NCBI RefSeq assembly: GCF_905147365.1
Contig: NC_056416.1
Location: 1,198,001-1,262,000, forward strand
From: Aricia agestis
Taxonomy: Eukaryota; Arthropoda; Insecta; Lepidoptera; Lycaenidae
DNA length: 64,000 bases
Direction of reading: 5' to 3'
Shown: one piece after another, positions 1 to 12,412 of the stretch
Layout: every line of letters starts with the position of its first letter
Position numbering within the stretch: position 1 is the first letter of the stretch
Made by a program: the position numbers and the translations under genes
The notes under the pieces: generated by a model
Seen by the model: the letters and a program-made list of their open reading frames with translations, nothing else
Told to the model about the DNA's origin: nothing
The model's database searches: none

Positions 1-703
1 AAATCTATTGATATTAGCTTGTGTAAATCACAAAAAGATACTAAAAGATTCCATAAGGTTTTAGTTACAAGCATGTTACAAGTAATTAATGCAATGATAT
101 TTTGGTTATAAGCTAATATTCTAATCGCGTTTTTCATGGCCCGCGTGCCAAGACAAGACGCAGTGCCAGAGAACGCCAAACCTACATTCAGCTTCCGCCT
201 CGCTTCTTCCATTTCATTTACATACTACGTCGAAAAACTTTATAATTATATCAATCATTGTTGCATACTATTTTCAGAGTAGACAGAATTATATGTCTAT
301 TGTGCTATTTTGTTCAATTTTGTTTTATAAATACCAACTAAGTATTACCATTCAAGCAATAATGGAGTATCTCATACTAGGAGCTTTACACTTTTTCAGG
401 GTGTAAAGTAAACTATGAGTTAATTCAGAGCCCAAAACTTTAGACTTTAATGTCTGTTTTTTTTATATAATATCTGCGACACATAGTTTGAAATCATTAA
501 TAGTCTGAAAATTGAACCTATGTCTATTATAATGATAATAATTATTTATTTATTCTCTCACCACAATAATAATATTACATTTACTTATATCACTAGAATA
601 AAATAGATATTTAGTTTAGTATTTGTAGGGAGACTGAAGTCTCAAACTAAGCAGTGTCCTGCTTGTATTTTAAGATACCAGGCTTCCATCCCTAGCTAGT
701 ATA

Positions 704-870
704 TAACTACCATCGAGGACGTTGATTCCTATGCAATTGACAGACCAACGTTATTTGGTCGAATATATCAATTCAATGTTAATTGTGATCCGTCAGCTGG
801 GTTTGACGTAACGCAACCAAACTACTTAGGTCCCCGATTTGCATAGGAATCAACTTCTCTGATAGTATTA
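704..870. mobile_element. MITE family B, copy 1
   Basis: About 167 bp. The ends share GTTGATTCCTATGCAA in inverted orientation ('gacgttgattcctatgcaa' and 'tttgcataggaatcaacttc'); the outer 'actatcagaga' part is less conserved. No coding capacity. Confidence 0.7.
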
Positions 871-1864
871 TATAATAGTAATATTCAATATAAAATGTAA
901 CATATATTCTAAACATCTTAACTAATTAAACTACTACTACACCAAAGATCAAAATTATTCGAATAGCAGTTTTTGTGTGAAAAAGAAATAAACGTCAACA
1001 TACGCAAACTTTTGCCTTACAAATTAATGTGATCGTCTAATTCATTTAATTAAATTTCCATACTTTGTAAATTAAAAGAATGTATATTAATTTAACTTGA
1101 GGTCTTACTCATAGAAAAGGAAAGGTACTTAAATACTAAGCCAACTAACAGAATAAAGGCGTCAAATATTAAACGAGTACCTGATCAATATTCGATCTAT
1201 TCAACAAAAACTAATTCATATAATCCTGTTCCATTTTTTCGAAATCGATTAAAGTCTACCAAAAAGGAGAGACAAAATTCTCGGCAGCATTGATTAAATT
1301 ACACTTTTATCTCTTCAAATCAGTGGCGTAACTGGCGAGGAAAATAAGCTGAAAAAATAAGGCCCCGGTGGGCCTGGCCCCACGTTGGGCGCCAACATCA
1401 CCCATTAAATATTCATGCAACGTAAAAACTTCCGAAGAACCCGTTGGAAGTCATCAAATTACCACTGCAAATTATTACTCTATAAGCGAACTTTTGATAT
1501 GAATTGATTAGGATTTTTATCGAGTTTCTTTTGATATTGCTTTGTTTTTATGATTAATTATTGTAGTATTATAAATTCCTTATATTACGTTTCTGTGCTG
1601 TTTTTTTACAATATTATTGGATAGTTATATTGGTGTTGCTAATAAAACTAACATTTCGAAAATGATCAAGACAGCATGTAACTTGTTCTTAAAGCAGTCG
1701 TCTGTTCCGTCAAAATATTATGTAATACTTATGGCGTATAATATTATCCTTAATTTTCCTATATCTATTGAAATATTCAACAAATATTAAACAAATATAC
1801 CCCGAGGCGTCCGTCGCCGACGAGCGCTGCAGGCAGTCTGACGAACTTTTAATTTCTCAGACGA

Positions 1865-1886
1865 TGACGTCACGATTGGCGGGAAA
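1865..1886 (+). promoter_or_regulatory. CRE and E2F-like sites side by side
   Basis: Perfect CRE TGACGTCA (1865-1872) and TTGGCGGGAAA (1876-1886), an E2F consensus, 3 bp apart in a locally CpG-richer patch (1800-1950). No exon follows in either direction within reach, so this could be an enhancer or the promoter of an unseen transcript. Confidence 0.35.
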
Positions 1887-3461
1887 CTTCGACAGATAAA
1901 GACGAGATTTTGAATTTAGAATATAATAGTTGCGGGGAGGTCGTCTAGATATGAAGCGAATTTCATTTTGTACGAGTCTGGGTGAAAATCGTGTATTTAA
2001 TATCGGGTGTATTCCTACGTTGAAGTTGCTAAGCTAGATAAGCTTTTATATTGGCTTATCGCTATTCCAAAAAACCAAAGCCTAAAACTCTTACGCATAC
2101 TAATTAAGAGCTTTATCACTTTACCAATCATACGATATAAAATTTATTTAATATAATATTGTTTTTTAAAATTCTAAGTAGACTTTTAAAAGTCAGTCAA
2201 AAAGCCTTACATAACAAAAATTTTGTTACCACAATGTTTTACATGAGGGTAGTTGTAAAACTTTGTAACGGTAACGGCTGTAACGACGGTAACGGCGTAA
2301 CGGCGCGTAGACACCTAAACAACGGTTAGCGATCCCTTACGCAGATCGCCGGTATTTGTTTAGGCCTAACGGGCACCCGTTTAGCGTTTAACGCTTAAGG
2401 TATAGGCGGAAGCGGATTGCGCACTGAAGTCAAAACTGTAACTACAAAAATTATAAACCATTGACCTGTATTTTATTTCAAATTTATTGTTAAGTAAATC
2501 ATATTGAATCGAGCCTTTATACACTGTTATTTCTTTGGACTTCGATTTCTATTTTGTACACTAGATTCACATGAAGTAAAACATGACAGTTATAATTATG
2601 ATAAGTTTTTAGCATATTTTAGTGTATGTCTGTAAACCTATCGACAAATAAACACCGTAAAATCAATGAAAATGTTTTTTTCTGTACAGTTTACTGAAAT
2701 TTTGTATTTCTCGATCATAAGTTATTCTGTGTTAGTTGGGCCCATAGTTAAAACCTGTATGTCTTTGTTCAATGAAATGTGATATTCGCTTAAGCGTATG
2801 CCTTATCCATCGATATACGGCGTGATACAGGTGTGAGATTAAATGGCCCCCGTGTACACAGGGTGTTCATTACGGTATTGCTGCCCGGATATTGCCCGGT
2901 TTTTATTAGCCGTCGTAATGTTGCCCACTTTTTTGATGAGAATTGAAAATATGTTTGATCTGGGTAGGTCGGGGGAGGTCGACCGTGTTTGTATCAATTA
3001 GCACGTTTCATTAAAACCTTTTTCGCTTTATGACATATAATCGCTGATGTGTATCAAGTCGAGTCCCTTTTTGTTTGGGTTCAGCCGTTGTCCTTTATTG
3101 TGGGTATAAAGATACAGGTATGTAAATAGCTTGACAAAAAGGTAGGATCATTATGCGACAGGTCACTGTGTAATATAAAAATGTTAGTGATGTTTGTTTT
3201 ACACCAAATTGACCAGTAATTTTTTAACATTATTATTATTATTATAGTATCAAATTAGTTACTTTTGATACTACCTAGTATCGCTACATTTGAATGCTCA
3301 ATTATTAGGCAAATGTGATGCTTCATCATTATTAAAACACATTTTATAAATAAAGGAACTTGTTCTTTTTTAACCCGTCGATCGTGGAAAAACGAGACAA
3401 TAGAATTTCTATTGTGTCTCGGTCACCGGCAACACACAACACACATATTATGTGTTTAACC

Positions 3462-3509
3462 CATGCACATAGTATAACATAATATGTATTATGTTATACT
3501 ATGTGCATG
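3462..3509. repeat. Perfect palindrome, 22-bp arms, 4-nt spacer
   Basis: Arms CATGCACATAGTATAACATA+AT and their exact inverse around ATGT. Not part of any repeat I recognise. Confidence 0.95.
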
Positions 3510-4189
3510 TGTATTTTTTGTGAGAAAACATAAATGTATATCATAAACAACTGCACAAATTTTAATTATATTCTTATCATTGCATTTGCAAAAACGTTTT
3601 CAACATAGCACTTTTTAGGGCTCCCACACTATCTGCAAACATTTGCGACAAAATGACATTACGATGTGATGCGATGCAAATTCGTAGTTTGTTTATTTAT
3701 TTCACTATTTATTGCACACATACATTTTCAACACGAAATATATAGTAGTTAAGTGTGGGAGCCCTTACTATTTAGAAGTTAATAACACTATTAAGCAGAC
3801 GCGTCGTTTTTGTACGCCGATTTTCAACTCCATAATGAAGTTTGATGGTTCCTTAAACTAAAGACGTGTAGTAAATACGTCGGCATCGGCCATGTTAATG
3901 TCGGCCATCGATAACGAGCAGGTGTCGGGAACGGCCCGCGTGTGTGTGAGCCGTAACTCAAGGACGGTGCATCGGTTTTGTCCATTGTTATTTATCGGCT
4001 AAACGTGGAACATCCTGTATTCATATTTTTCGTTAATGTTAAAATGATCGGCACAGGGTGTTGTCGGAAGTGATAAATTATTAAATATAGTTGAAAAGTT
4101 TACTGGAGATGTAAATGGGTTAAAAAGTTACCTTTTTGTAGAGAGATGAGATATTTAAAACTAGACGAGGCCCGCAATTTCACTGCACC

Positions 4190-4345
4190 AAAATTCTTTT
4201 ATCGCTCGCATTTCTCCAAGATAAATAGTATAGTATGTTCTTTCCCGGGACTCAAAGTATGTTTATACCAAATTTTATCAAAATCGGTTCAGCGGTTTGA
4301 GCGTGAACAGGTAACAGGCAGACAAATACACTTTTACATTTATAA
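4190..4345 (+). repeat. Dispersed LINE-tail-like repeat
   Basis: 'taccaaattttatcaaaatc', 'ggttcagcggtttgagcgtg' and 'ggcagacaaatacac' in this order form the 3' part of a common insect interspersed repeat. Similar pieces lie at 61125-61160 and 63665-63760. The 75-codon frame here is incidental. Confidence 0.5.
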
Positions 4346-4453
4346 TACAAATATTGTCAGTTGTTATTATTGAGAGAATTCTAGACATGTTTCACAATTT
4401 TTAGACGAAGACCATCCATCTACGTAGATCGACCACCTACGTAAGAAAAATAC

Positions 4454-5129
4454 TAAGGGTGGGTTGCACCAACTTACTTTACACCTGTGAATAGGACTGT
4501 ATCGCAGCATTGCACAAACCTCATTGGTTTTTAATACTGTTTAAATTTAGTTTAATAATTGTATGTCTAATTTGATAAATACATAATAATAATAATAATA
4601 ATAACTACAACTGTAACTTTAACTATAACTTTAACTTTACAATGCAAAATGTCAAATCTTTGGTTAAAGTTAAAATTATTTTTTAACAAAAAATTAAAAC
4701 CGACTTCCAAGGTAAAAACAAAAGTAATATTCTTAAAAATAATCTAAAAAAAAGAATCAAATAATTCTTATTCGTTATTAATTTATTATAGTGCCGTCTT
4801 CAGACTTCGCCTAAACCTCAACTATTTCTGTACTCAATCTTCGTACTTTTGAAGTCGGTTAAAAATGGACGCCATCAAGACGCCATAACCATAGAGCTCG
4901 ACAGGGCTTTAAATGCACGTGGCGAAAAAAGGAACTAACGCTGACATCATACAAAAACGCAATTTTTGACAGTTCTACTTTACCAGCAGTGCCCCCCACG
5001 TTCTTATAAAGCCTTGTTGGACCAGCAACGTCTTCTGACTGAATATTATAAAACGATTAAAGTTGAATTTGCCTTAACTAGAAGCCTTAACTTTAACTTT
5101 AACCACGCCTCTGGTGCTACCCAACCTTA
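4454..5129. mobile_element. MITE family C, copy 1, with a nested element
   Basis: Ends TAAGGGTGGGTTGCACCAAC and GGTGCTACCCAACCTTA are inverted repeats. Inside are runs of 'taactttaactttaac' and the block 'accacgcctctggtgctac', inverted in copy 2 (20112-20484). About 300 bp longer than copy 2, largely because of the insertion at 4690-4865. Confidence 0.7.
4690..4865. mobile_element. Small element with TTAAAACCGACTTC ends nested in family C
   Basis: 'attaaaaccgacttccaa' at the left and 'ttttgaagtcggttaaaaa' at the right form inverted ends of about 17 bp. The same end ('ttaaccgacttcaaaaaagg') occurs at 63818 and in part at 21367, so it is a dispersed lepidopteran repeat terminus. Confidence 0.6.
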
Positions 5130-5564
5130 TTGTATTTGAAATGGATCATTTTTTTATTTATTTCATCGTTACCAAAAAGAAACTCTCTAAGCAATAAAAA
5201 ATACTTAATATTACCTATATTTAAAAAAAATCGAATTTCTGACAGGATCGTGATTACCGCGACTGAAATTTTCTTTGCCTGTTGATAATGTCTGAGAATC
5301 GGCGATGAAGTATATTATTTTATACCCTAATTAAAGTATACTAGAGATCGCCCAATCGTCGAAATTCGACCTTAGTTTCAATGACATTAGGGTACCTATA
5401 CCTATATAATAGGGTACCTATATTTTGTAAAAAAAATATTGACTATCATATTTTTTTCAACTCTTGTCTCTGGGACTCAGCTGATATCAGACTGGCCGTG
5501 TAAGCATTGTCTAATAGTATCTAAGATTCAATAAAAAAAAACTATAATCCATTTTTAATTTGTC

Positions 5565-5700
5565 ACCTTGTTGTCAACAGACTTCAACCATAAATAAAAG
5601 ACTATAATTCGTATGTATAGGCTTGTCACTCAAAAATCTGTAATTTTTCCTAGTGTGTGTGTTGTAGTGTGTGTAATGTTTTATTTGTTAAAAAAATGTA
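5565..5700 (+). repeat. Dispersed repeat family E, copy 1
   Basis: 'caacagacttcaaccataaa', 'ataggcttgtca' and 'cctagtgtgtgtgttgtagtg' followed by 'gtaatgttttatttgttaaa'. The same order recurs in the same orientation at 11074-11205, at about 85% identity by eye. Confidence 0.65.
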
Positions 5701-6600
5701 TGATAAAAGCATAATTTCAAAATAATATTAGCTCGATGCACTCCTTCACCATATAAACCATAACTGTGCAAAATTTCATTCACCTACGTTTTCCCATTTT
5801 TCGTCAAAAGAGATACAACGTTTTTGGCTCACGTATTAATATATAGATGTTACAAAATAATGCGTGCGGGGTCAACTAGTACTTTATGTATCAAATCAAA
5901 GACAGAAGTTACCCGTCACTTTACATTCCGCCAGCGACCCGTGTATCGGTAACTTAATTACATACATCGGAATAAAATCATAAATAGCGATGTACCTTTA
6001 TTAAAGCCATTAGGAGGGTAGACCGGGCTCCCTTGGACCGCGTTATTGTTTCCTCACACGAACTGTCCCCACTCTCCCCCCTCCAGGTCAATAAAATTAA
6101 GCCGAACAAGATTTCGCGTACAATCTGAATTTTAAACAATAGTTTGTCATTTAATTTATGTCTGTAAGCTCGTACAGGGTGATCCCGTTTAGATAAGTTC
6201 GATATTTATTGGGCCCCCAAAATGGGTAATAAAAGGATATTTTAAATATTAACATTATATTATGTTGTTACATATTGATGAATATTATAAAACGATTAAG
6301 ATATTTTTGATTTTTTCGAAATATTTGTAAGTACATTGTAATTTTAGTAACATACCTATATAAATATTAAATTGATTTTTCTTAAAATTACTAGCTTCAG
6401 CCTGCGGCGACACCCGCGTAAATATAATTCACGGAAGCCGTCATTTTCTTATAAAAAGTAGCTATGTCCTTTCCGTGGTTAACTGTGTGGCTATCAAAAT
6501 TGCTCAAGTAGTTTTGCAAACAACGTTACTTCTCTATAATGCCAGTATAGATTTTTTCATTTTCATCTATTTGGTTAATTAATTTTAAATTATTATAAAG

Positions 6601-6925
6601 ATACTAGCTGTCCCGGTAACCGTTGTTTTGCTATATAAAGTATTTCTCCCATATTATAATTTTATTGAAGTGACTAAATAAATATGTCACCATGGCAACG
6701 TCCATCATTATCCCGTCGCACAAACAATGGTCGCCGTCAGTCTCGAGTTGTAATAATTTACTATTATTTATTCAACAAATGCACTTATCAATATAAAAAG
6801 TAGACGCTGTCCGATTCTCAACCCTAGTCGATATTATGCTCGCTAAGATTCACGAAAATCGGTCGAGCCGTTTCTGAGGTGTTCAACCACGCACCCCGTG
6901 ACACGAGAATTTTATATAATATTAG
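6601..6925 (+). repeat. Dispersed repeat 'ctagctgtcccggtaaccgt'
   Basis: A 325-bp segment from 'actagctgtcccggtaacc' to 'gacacgagaattttatataa', with 'aaaatcggtcgagccgtttc' in the middle. This arrangement is a familiar interspersed repeat of moth and butterfly genomes. I do not assign a class. Confidence 0.5.
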
Positions 6926-7252
6926 AAATTAGACTATCAATATAAAATACTGATATTGTGATTATAAACAATCACAAGTTTTGACGTTAAGCATAATGAC
7001 TAAATAAACAATAATTTAACGACCCATAAAGAGTGTGATTTATGTGACAAACCATTTTATGTTATTAGTAATTAGGATCAGCCTGTATATGATTTAGTTG
7101 GGTAATGTTTCATATAAATTGTCGTTTAGAGGAGGCGAGGGACAGACGAGGGTTTATGCAATTAGAGGAGACTGGGCCATAAAGAATAACATTTGGATTT
7201 GGACGCAGCCGCGACGAAGTACAGACCTCTGTTAGACAATACAACACTCTAA

Positions 7253-7381
7253 GGGCCTGTTTCAAAACTTTCTGATAAACTGCCGAATAGGCTATTCACA
7301 ACTTTTTTGACAGATTCATCTGTCAAGTTAAGTGGTGGATAGCCTATTCGGCTTTTATCAGGAAGTGGTGAAACAGGCCCT
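7253..7381. mobile_element. Short Harbinger-like MITE, copy 1
   Basis: About 128 bp, almost entirely palindromic. The ends GGGCCTGTTTC and GAAACAGGCCC are followed inward by 'tgccgaataggctatt' / 'aatagcctattcggc'-type repeats. TAA/TTA flanks suggest a 3-bp TWA duplication. Same family as 10263-10408. Confidence 0.75.
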
Positions 7382-7595
7382 TAATGTCTGAACAAAGATG
7401 GCCCCGAGCGAGTTTGTTATGCCGGTTCTTCGCTTCTGGCTGGTTCCAGAACCGGTGGAAATCATTTAGACGTTTAGGAGTATTTGTGAATTTATTCATT
7501 CTTACTGAATTATGTTTAAGCTTAAGTTTCCTTACCTTGAAGATTCGAAGTAACATAGACGTTTACGATTAATTAAATAATCAACATGATCTACA

Positions 7596-7668
7596 TTTTT
7601 TAATGAAATAAGGGGGCAAACGAGCAAACGGGTCACCTGATGGAAAGCAACTACCGTCGCCCATGGAC
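7596..7668 (-). mobile_element. SINE-like repeat family A, copy 1 (3' fragment)
   Basis: Matches the family A end 'aataagggggcaaacgagc...gggtcacctgatgg...cgtcgcccatgg'. On the - strand this is a 3' end followed by an A-rich tail. Only about 70 bp are present. Confidence 0.75.
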
Positions 7669-7833
7669 AATTTATGCGAGTGCGATAAAGCCAAAGAGCG
7701 TAAGAGAAGAATTGAAATGTGTTTTGTGATGGGCTACAAAATTTTTGTATGATCATTAGGAAACTTTAAATCAGAAAAGAGACGTATAATTATTTACTTA
7801 ATTACATTTAAATGTAACGAAGTAAATAAATAC

Positions 7834-7893
7834 ACTGCCACACTCAGAGACGAATATTATCTCAAGATAATATTCGTCTCTGAGTGTGGCAGT
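7834..7893. repeat. Perfect palindrome, 29-bp arms, 2-nt spacer
   Basis: Arms start ACTGCCACACTCAGAGACGA and meet around CA. A single, unpaired version of the arm ('actgccgcactgagagacga') lies at 16486-16512, so the arm is the end of a dispersed element and the palindrome joins two ends head to head. Confidence 0.95.
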
Positions 7894-8579
7894 ATGTCTG
7901 TAACTGCCTATCTCCTTTCTTCGAGATCGCCGTGCAATAATTCCGCACCGAATATGCCCAACTTCGCCAATTATATCGTGACCGGCCGTTAGCGCCGTTA
8001 GCGCCGTTAGCCACCCTGGACAAGAGATTTATAATTTCATCTCACAGTATTAGTTTGGGAAGAGGTCTTGGGATGATTAGAATCATTGTTTCAATGTTTT
8101 TCCCAGATGGTACCTTAAGATATTTTTGTCAGAACGTAGATCTTACTAATCTTCATATAAAGAAAAATATTTTCTGCACCAATAAAGTTATTATTATTAT
8201 TATATTATATTAATGGCGAAATGTAGGGAAAATGAAGTGTAAAAAAGCTCGACCTCTTTTTGATAACGTGTAGGTAGGTACATAGCTACAATAATAAATT
8301 GATATCTAAACAGAAATATGACATAAAATCAACGAGTCCGAATTGTTTGTAAAATCCAAATTATAATATAATTTGGACATCGCATTAGTCTAATTTATGC
8401 CTCCATTAATATCTTAACTCGTTTCGGCGATCGTCAATAATTTACGACTATCAAATTAAAGCGGGACACAAAAGGAAATAACGCCATAAATAACTGAAAA
8501 TACAAAAGCAGGATGACCGAAATTAATTCCATAAACAAGATCACATATGCAGGAATAGACAATAATCCGCACGCGCGGC

Positions 8580-8607
8580 AAGATGGCCGCGGCGTTTTGG
8601 CGGGAAA
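8580..8607 (+). promoter_or_regulatory. YY1/Pho-like and E2F-like sites in a CpG-rich patch
   Basis: AAGATGGCCGC (8580-8590) matches the YY1/Pho core and TTTTGGCGGGAAA (8595-8607) is a full E2F consensus. They lie in the CpG-rich segment 8565-8720, which also has homeodomain-like TAATTGGAAATTAG. Promoter- or enhancer-like, with no recognised gene next to it. Confidence 0.35.
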
Positions 8608-9222
8608 TCGTAATGGCGTCTTTTTACGCTACCTGCTTGCTAATTGGAAATTAGAGGCGTAATGTGCTGGGCCTAATGTCGGCTCGAACTGTTATTGCTT
8701 CGATTTATACATTCGTTCGTCTCTCGCAATTAACGAAACACATTCTGTAGAATAGACGATTAGGAGAACAAATATTATTAGCTTCGCCGGCCTGCTAGGG
8801 CAGTCAGATAACAGAAGGTTTAAATGTTTTTTAAGAGTATAATATAAGGTTAAACATTTTATTATTGGCACTTTAAGAATTTAAGCCACTGAAAATCGTT
8901 TAACATTTTTTTTTCTTAAGTTTAGTTTTAGTAACAATTTGACGGTTGGACTCAAATTAATGTGAGCAATGAAGTATCTATCTACCTATCTAAAATATTT
9001 ATGGTTTGTTCACCATGATGACTGCCAAAGATGGTTAAGTTTCCTTTGTATTATAATTATTTCTGTGGCACACTCTATAGCTAAATTGAATCGTAAATCG
9101 CATCTTGAAGTGTTTATTCCATTTCTCTGGGTTGTGACTTGTGAGTTGTGACAGTGATGTTACAGTTAGTTTTTTTCAAATATAGGTTTTGATTATTTTC
9201 AAATGTAAAATAAGGCGCCAAA

Positions 9223-9453
9223 ATGGGTGTTAACTTTGACGAAACGATAGATATAATAATAGATTCAATAGTTAGCTTATTATCTGTTAAATTAAAGTAC
9301 TCTATGAACAATGGGTATGCTTATGGCCCAGTGTACGATTATTTGGTATCGCTCATTATATTTTTAGGCCATCACTTTTTTCCGTTTGTGGTGTCTCTTA
9401 TATTGTGTTTTCGAGGTTTTTCGCAGTTCATGCATTTATTCAAGAGCTTTTGA
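9223..9453 (+). CDS. Unrecognised small ORF with two hydrophobic segments
   Basis: 76 codons from an ATG in a good context (AAAATGG). The product has an acidic start (MGVNFDETIDIII), two hydrophobic stretches (about 10-24 and 42-63) and ends at TGA. AATAAA follows about 130 nt later (near 9581). I do not recognise the protein, and the codon use is as AT-rich as the surroundings, so chance is the more likely explanation. Confidence 0.15.
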   Translation: MGVNFDETIDIIIDSIVSLLSVKLKYSMNNGYAYGPVYDYLVSLIIFLGHHFFPFVVSLILCFRGFSQFMHLFKSF

Positions 9454-10262
9454 CATTAGCGATTTGCTAATCTTTATACTCTATAGATCTTAATTTGTAC
9501 TCTTCGTATTATATTATTAATATTATGTGATTGACAGACGACAGTGTAGTTACAATTGTAAATTCAGACAAAATTATCAAATAAAAATTATATTTAAACA
9601 AGCATCCCCTATTTCATAAGTTTCATAAGATAATAAAACTCAAATTAGAATATGTAAGCCTATTTTATTCGAGTTATTCTTAATAGCTCTTAAAAACTTA
9701 CAGCGTGTAATTACTCCGGTAATTTCGGGATAATCATCATATCCTCAGGAGTGTTATGTAAATAATAACGCAATGATATTATACAATACGATAAACATTA
9801 AACATACGAAGCGAGGCTACCATTAGCGCCATCTGTCGGTGAATTTATATATCTCTAATATGAGTATTGCACGAGGAAATTACACTAAAACGTTTGAAAC
9901 ACGCTTTTGAGAGGAACAAATTAGTAATTAGATTGGTATTATAATTTGAACGACTTAAAACAAGGCTTTCAATTACGGATATAAACAAACATGCCGTACC
10001 TGTCTACCTCCTTGCTTTTTATGTTTTTACGATTATTATTTTCTAAACTACTATACTTACTGCTGATGTTTGGATGAAAATATCACAATATTATTATTCT
10101 GTGATTAACATTTCTTTAGAAAGATTATTACCATATCACGTTTGTTTTGATGATAATTTTCGGAGACAAATCATGGACGAAACTTAGCTTACACAAACCG
10201 ACGAAATAATAATAAAAAATACCTCTTTAAAAAAGAAATATAAGCTTTCCTAATTATATTTA

Positions 10263-10408
10263 GGCACTGTTTCACCACTTTCTGATAAAGTGCCGAATAG
10301 GCTATTTACAACTTTTTTGACAGATTCTCCATACTTTATATTCTGTCAAGTTGGTGGTGGTGGTGAATAGCCTATTCAGCACCTATCAGGAAGTGGTGAA
10401 ACAGGCCC
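10263..10408. mobile_element. Short Harbinger-like MITE, copy 2
   Basis: About 146 bp with ends GGCACTGTTTCACCACTTTC and GAAGTGGTGAAACAGGCCC, bordered by TTA on both sides. Roughly 85% identical to copy 1 in the outer halves; the centres differ by small indels. Confidence 0.8.
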
Positions 10409-11073
10409 TTAATATTGTCTGTTCTCTATTAACTTAAAACGTTACTTCATCAATAATAAATCCGAAAGTACTTTTTCATGTAGTTACCTATCTAATTATT
10501 GAATAATAATGTTATAAACTAATTTGGAATCTTAAAATATATCATAATAAATTGGTAAAATTAACGACAGCTAACTTATTTTACTATTTCATTTTAAAAC
10601 AACATTTTCATATCGTGTTTTTTTTATTTATTTTACAGGTTAATAGTTTTAACGAAGTTTTCTGAAGTTCCAATTTTGTACATCCAACGCCATCTATTGG
10701 CTGAAGGTTGAGTCACAAAAGTTTTGGGCAAGTTTTACGTTAACTTATGACTTCCTGTCACCACAGATTACTGAATTCGTAACTTTCTTCGTAAATATAG
10801 TTTTATAACTATGTTTAACTATGTCATGATTATTGTTACGAAAGATAGTTACTTAATAATAATATTATTATGGTGAATCGTAAAGTAGATTATGAACTTA
10901 ATACGCACCTTGTTTTATAATGATTAAAGTTGTATAATGAATGTTATGGAAATAATTTTAATTTGAAATAAAGTCTAATAGTATTAGGGCCCGCTAACAA
11001 TAATATGGGTATACCCAGCGCGGATCCTTTTATTAGTATTAGAAAGTATGGTTATTGGTTATATACATCTAAT

Positions 11074-11205
11074 TTTCAATTTGACAACAGACTTCAACCA
11101 TAAAATATAAAAGAATTCGTGTGTTTATAGGCTTGTCAATCAAAATTTCCTAGTGTGTGTGTTTTAGTGTGCGTAATGTTTTATTTGTTAAAAAAAAATT
11201 ACACT
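11074..11205 (+). repeat. Dispersed repeat family E, copy 2
   Basis: Second copy of the 135-bp family E unit. No inverted ends, tail or coding capacity seen, so the class is unknown. Confidence 0.65.
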
Positions 11206-12412
11206 AAATGCGAATCATAAACTGGGATTACGTATTTTAAAAGTTCCTGATGAATCAACATAATAATAATAAAAATATACAAAATTGTATACAAAGTATA
11301 ATAGAGATCATAGTAAAGGTCGGTTATCCAAAGGTCTGGCTTTTGCTCCATTGTATTAAAACTTGACTCTTAATAAAATACACTCTCAAAGTAAACTCAG
11401 TTAATTTCGTGTTCCAAAAAACGTCCAACATTTAAACTGTTTAGCAATTGCTGTCATTTGCAGGGAACATCTTGCCATCTTATACTAATTACACATTTGA
11501 ATTCTGGCGGCAAAACAGAATAAACTAAGGGGAGGTTCAAAATGGTACAATAACGAGAGAACGCTGGTACAATAATTATCAAAACAAATAAAGATGTTTA
11601 GCTTATCCTTAAAAGCAGTAGGAGTAATGAAAATATAATATTATACTTGTTGTAGACTTCTGGCTAAGTTGTTATTAGGTTAGAGACGGACAGAAAGATA
11701 ACAAAGTCTCAATATACTGATATTCAGCTTTCGGGTATCGGCTAAACTTTGGTTTAGCCTTTATTTTTGTCGATTATGACTTTTTATAAACGTTAGTGTA
11801 AAGAAGTTCAGACAGACGTTTTTAGATTCTAATACACCTTAAATACCATTACAGAACAAACGTGTCACCTTAAAACTCCACTATGGGCTACTTTTGGGAC
11901 TATTTACAAGTGACAGATACACTTATTATAGGTATTGTTGAGAATTGGCGTAGATGGCGTAAACTTTTCTTCCATAAATACGTACGTTAGGCAAATATAT
12001 TATGCTGTCTCCTCTTCTAACTTTTAAAATCTTTGACGAAAGCCCTAAATGCTAACTTAAAAAGTATCTTGATTCTGATCCCATAATACCCTTAAGTTAT
12101 GGGGAATCAAAACAGCCATACCCCATGTCTAAGATATGCATATGCACCAAGTTCGCGCATTACACTTGTTTATGGTCGTCCCGGTGACAGTTATGACGGA
12201 GGGAGAAGAGAGGGGAAAGAGGGGGGAGGGTGGCCTAATTTGATTTATAAAGGGGGAGGATGTTTATAGTTTTAAAAACACCATTATTTCATAATAATGG
12301 GTGTCTGGGAGGTGAGATATCGATGGCGGATTTGCAGACTGCTATTGTCAGAATAAAATTTTAATAATAGGTGAAAAACCCGCCTGTGTATATTTATTCA
12401 TCGTAATATATA

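Larger units (their letters stand above)
871..4189. other. Gene-free, AT-rich stretch
   Basis: No supported gene. It holds an end of a 'cagtggcgtaactgg' repeat near 1322-1380, the CRE/E2F pair, a short CGGTAA-rich patch (2264-2310), the palindrome at 3462, and a CpG-richer patch at 3880-3990 with two 'tcggcca' palindromic pieces. Nothing else recognised. Confidence 0.6.
7894..12412. other. Gene-poor stretch
   Basis: Contains three direct 'gccgttag' units (7985-8010), the CpG-rich patch at 8565-8720, the doubtful small ORF at 9223, MITE and family E copies, and otherwise AT-rich sequence with no recognised gene or RNA. Confidence 0.6.

Noticed and set aside
3462..3509. A microRNA precursor
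   Set aside because: The arms are perfectly paired and short with a 4-nt loop, and no known seed was recognised; the same holds for the hairpins at 26044 and 29720.
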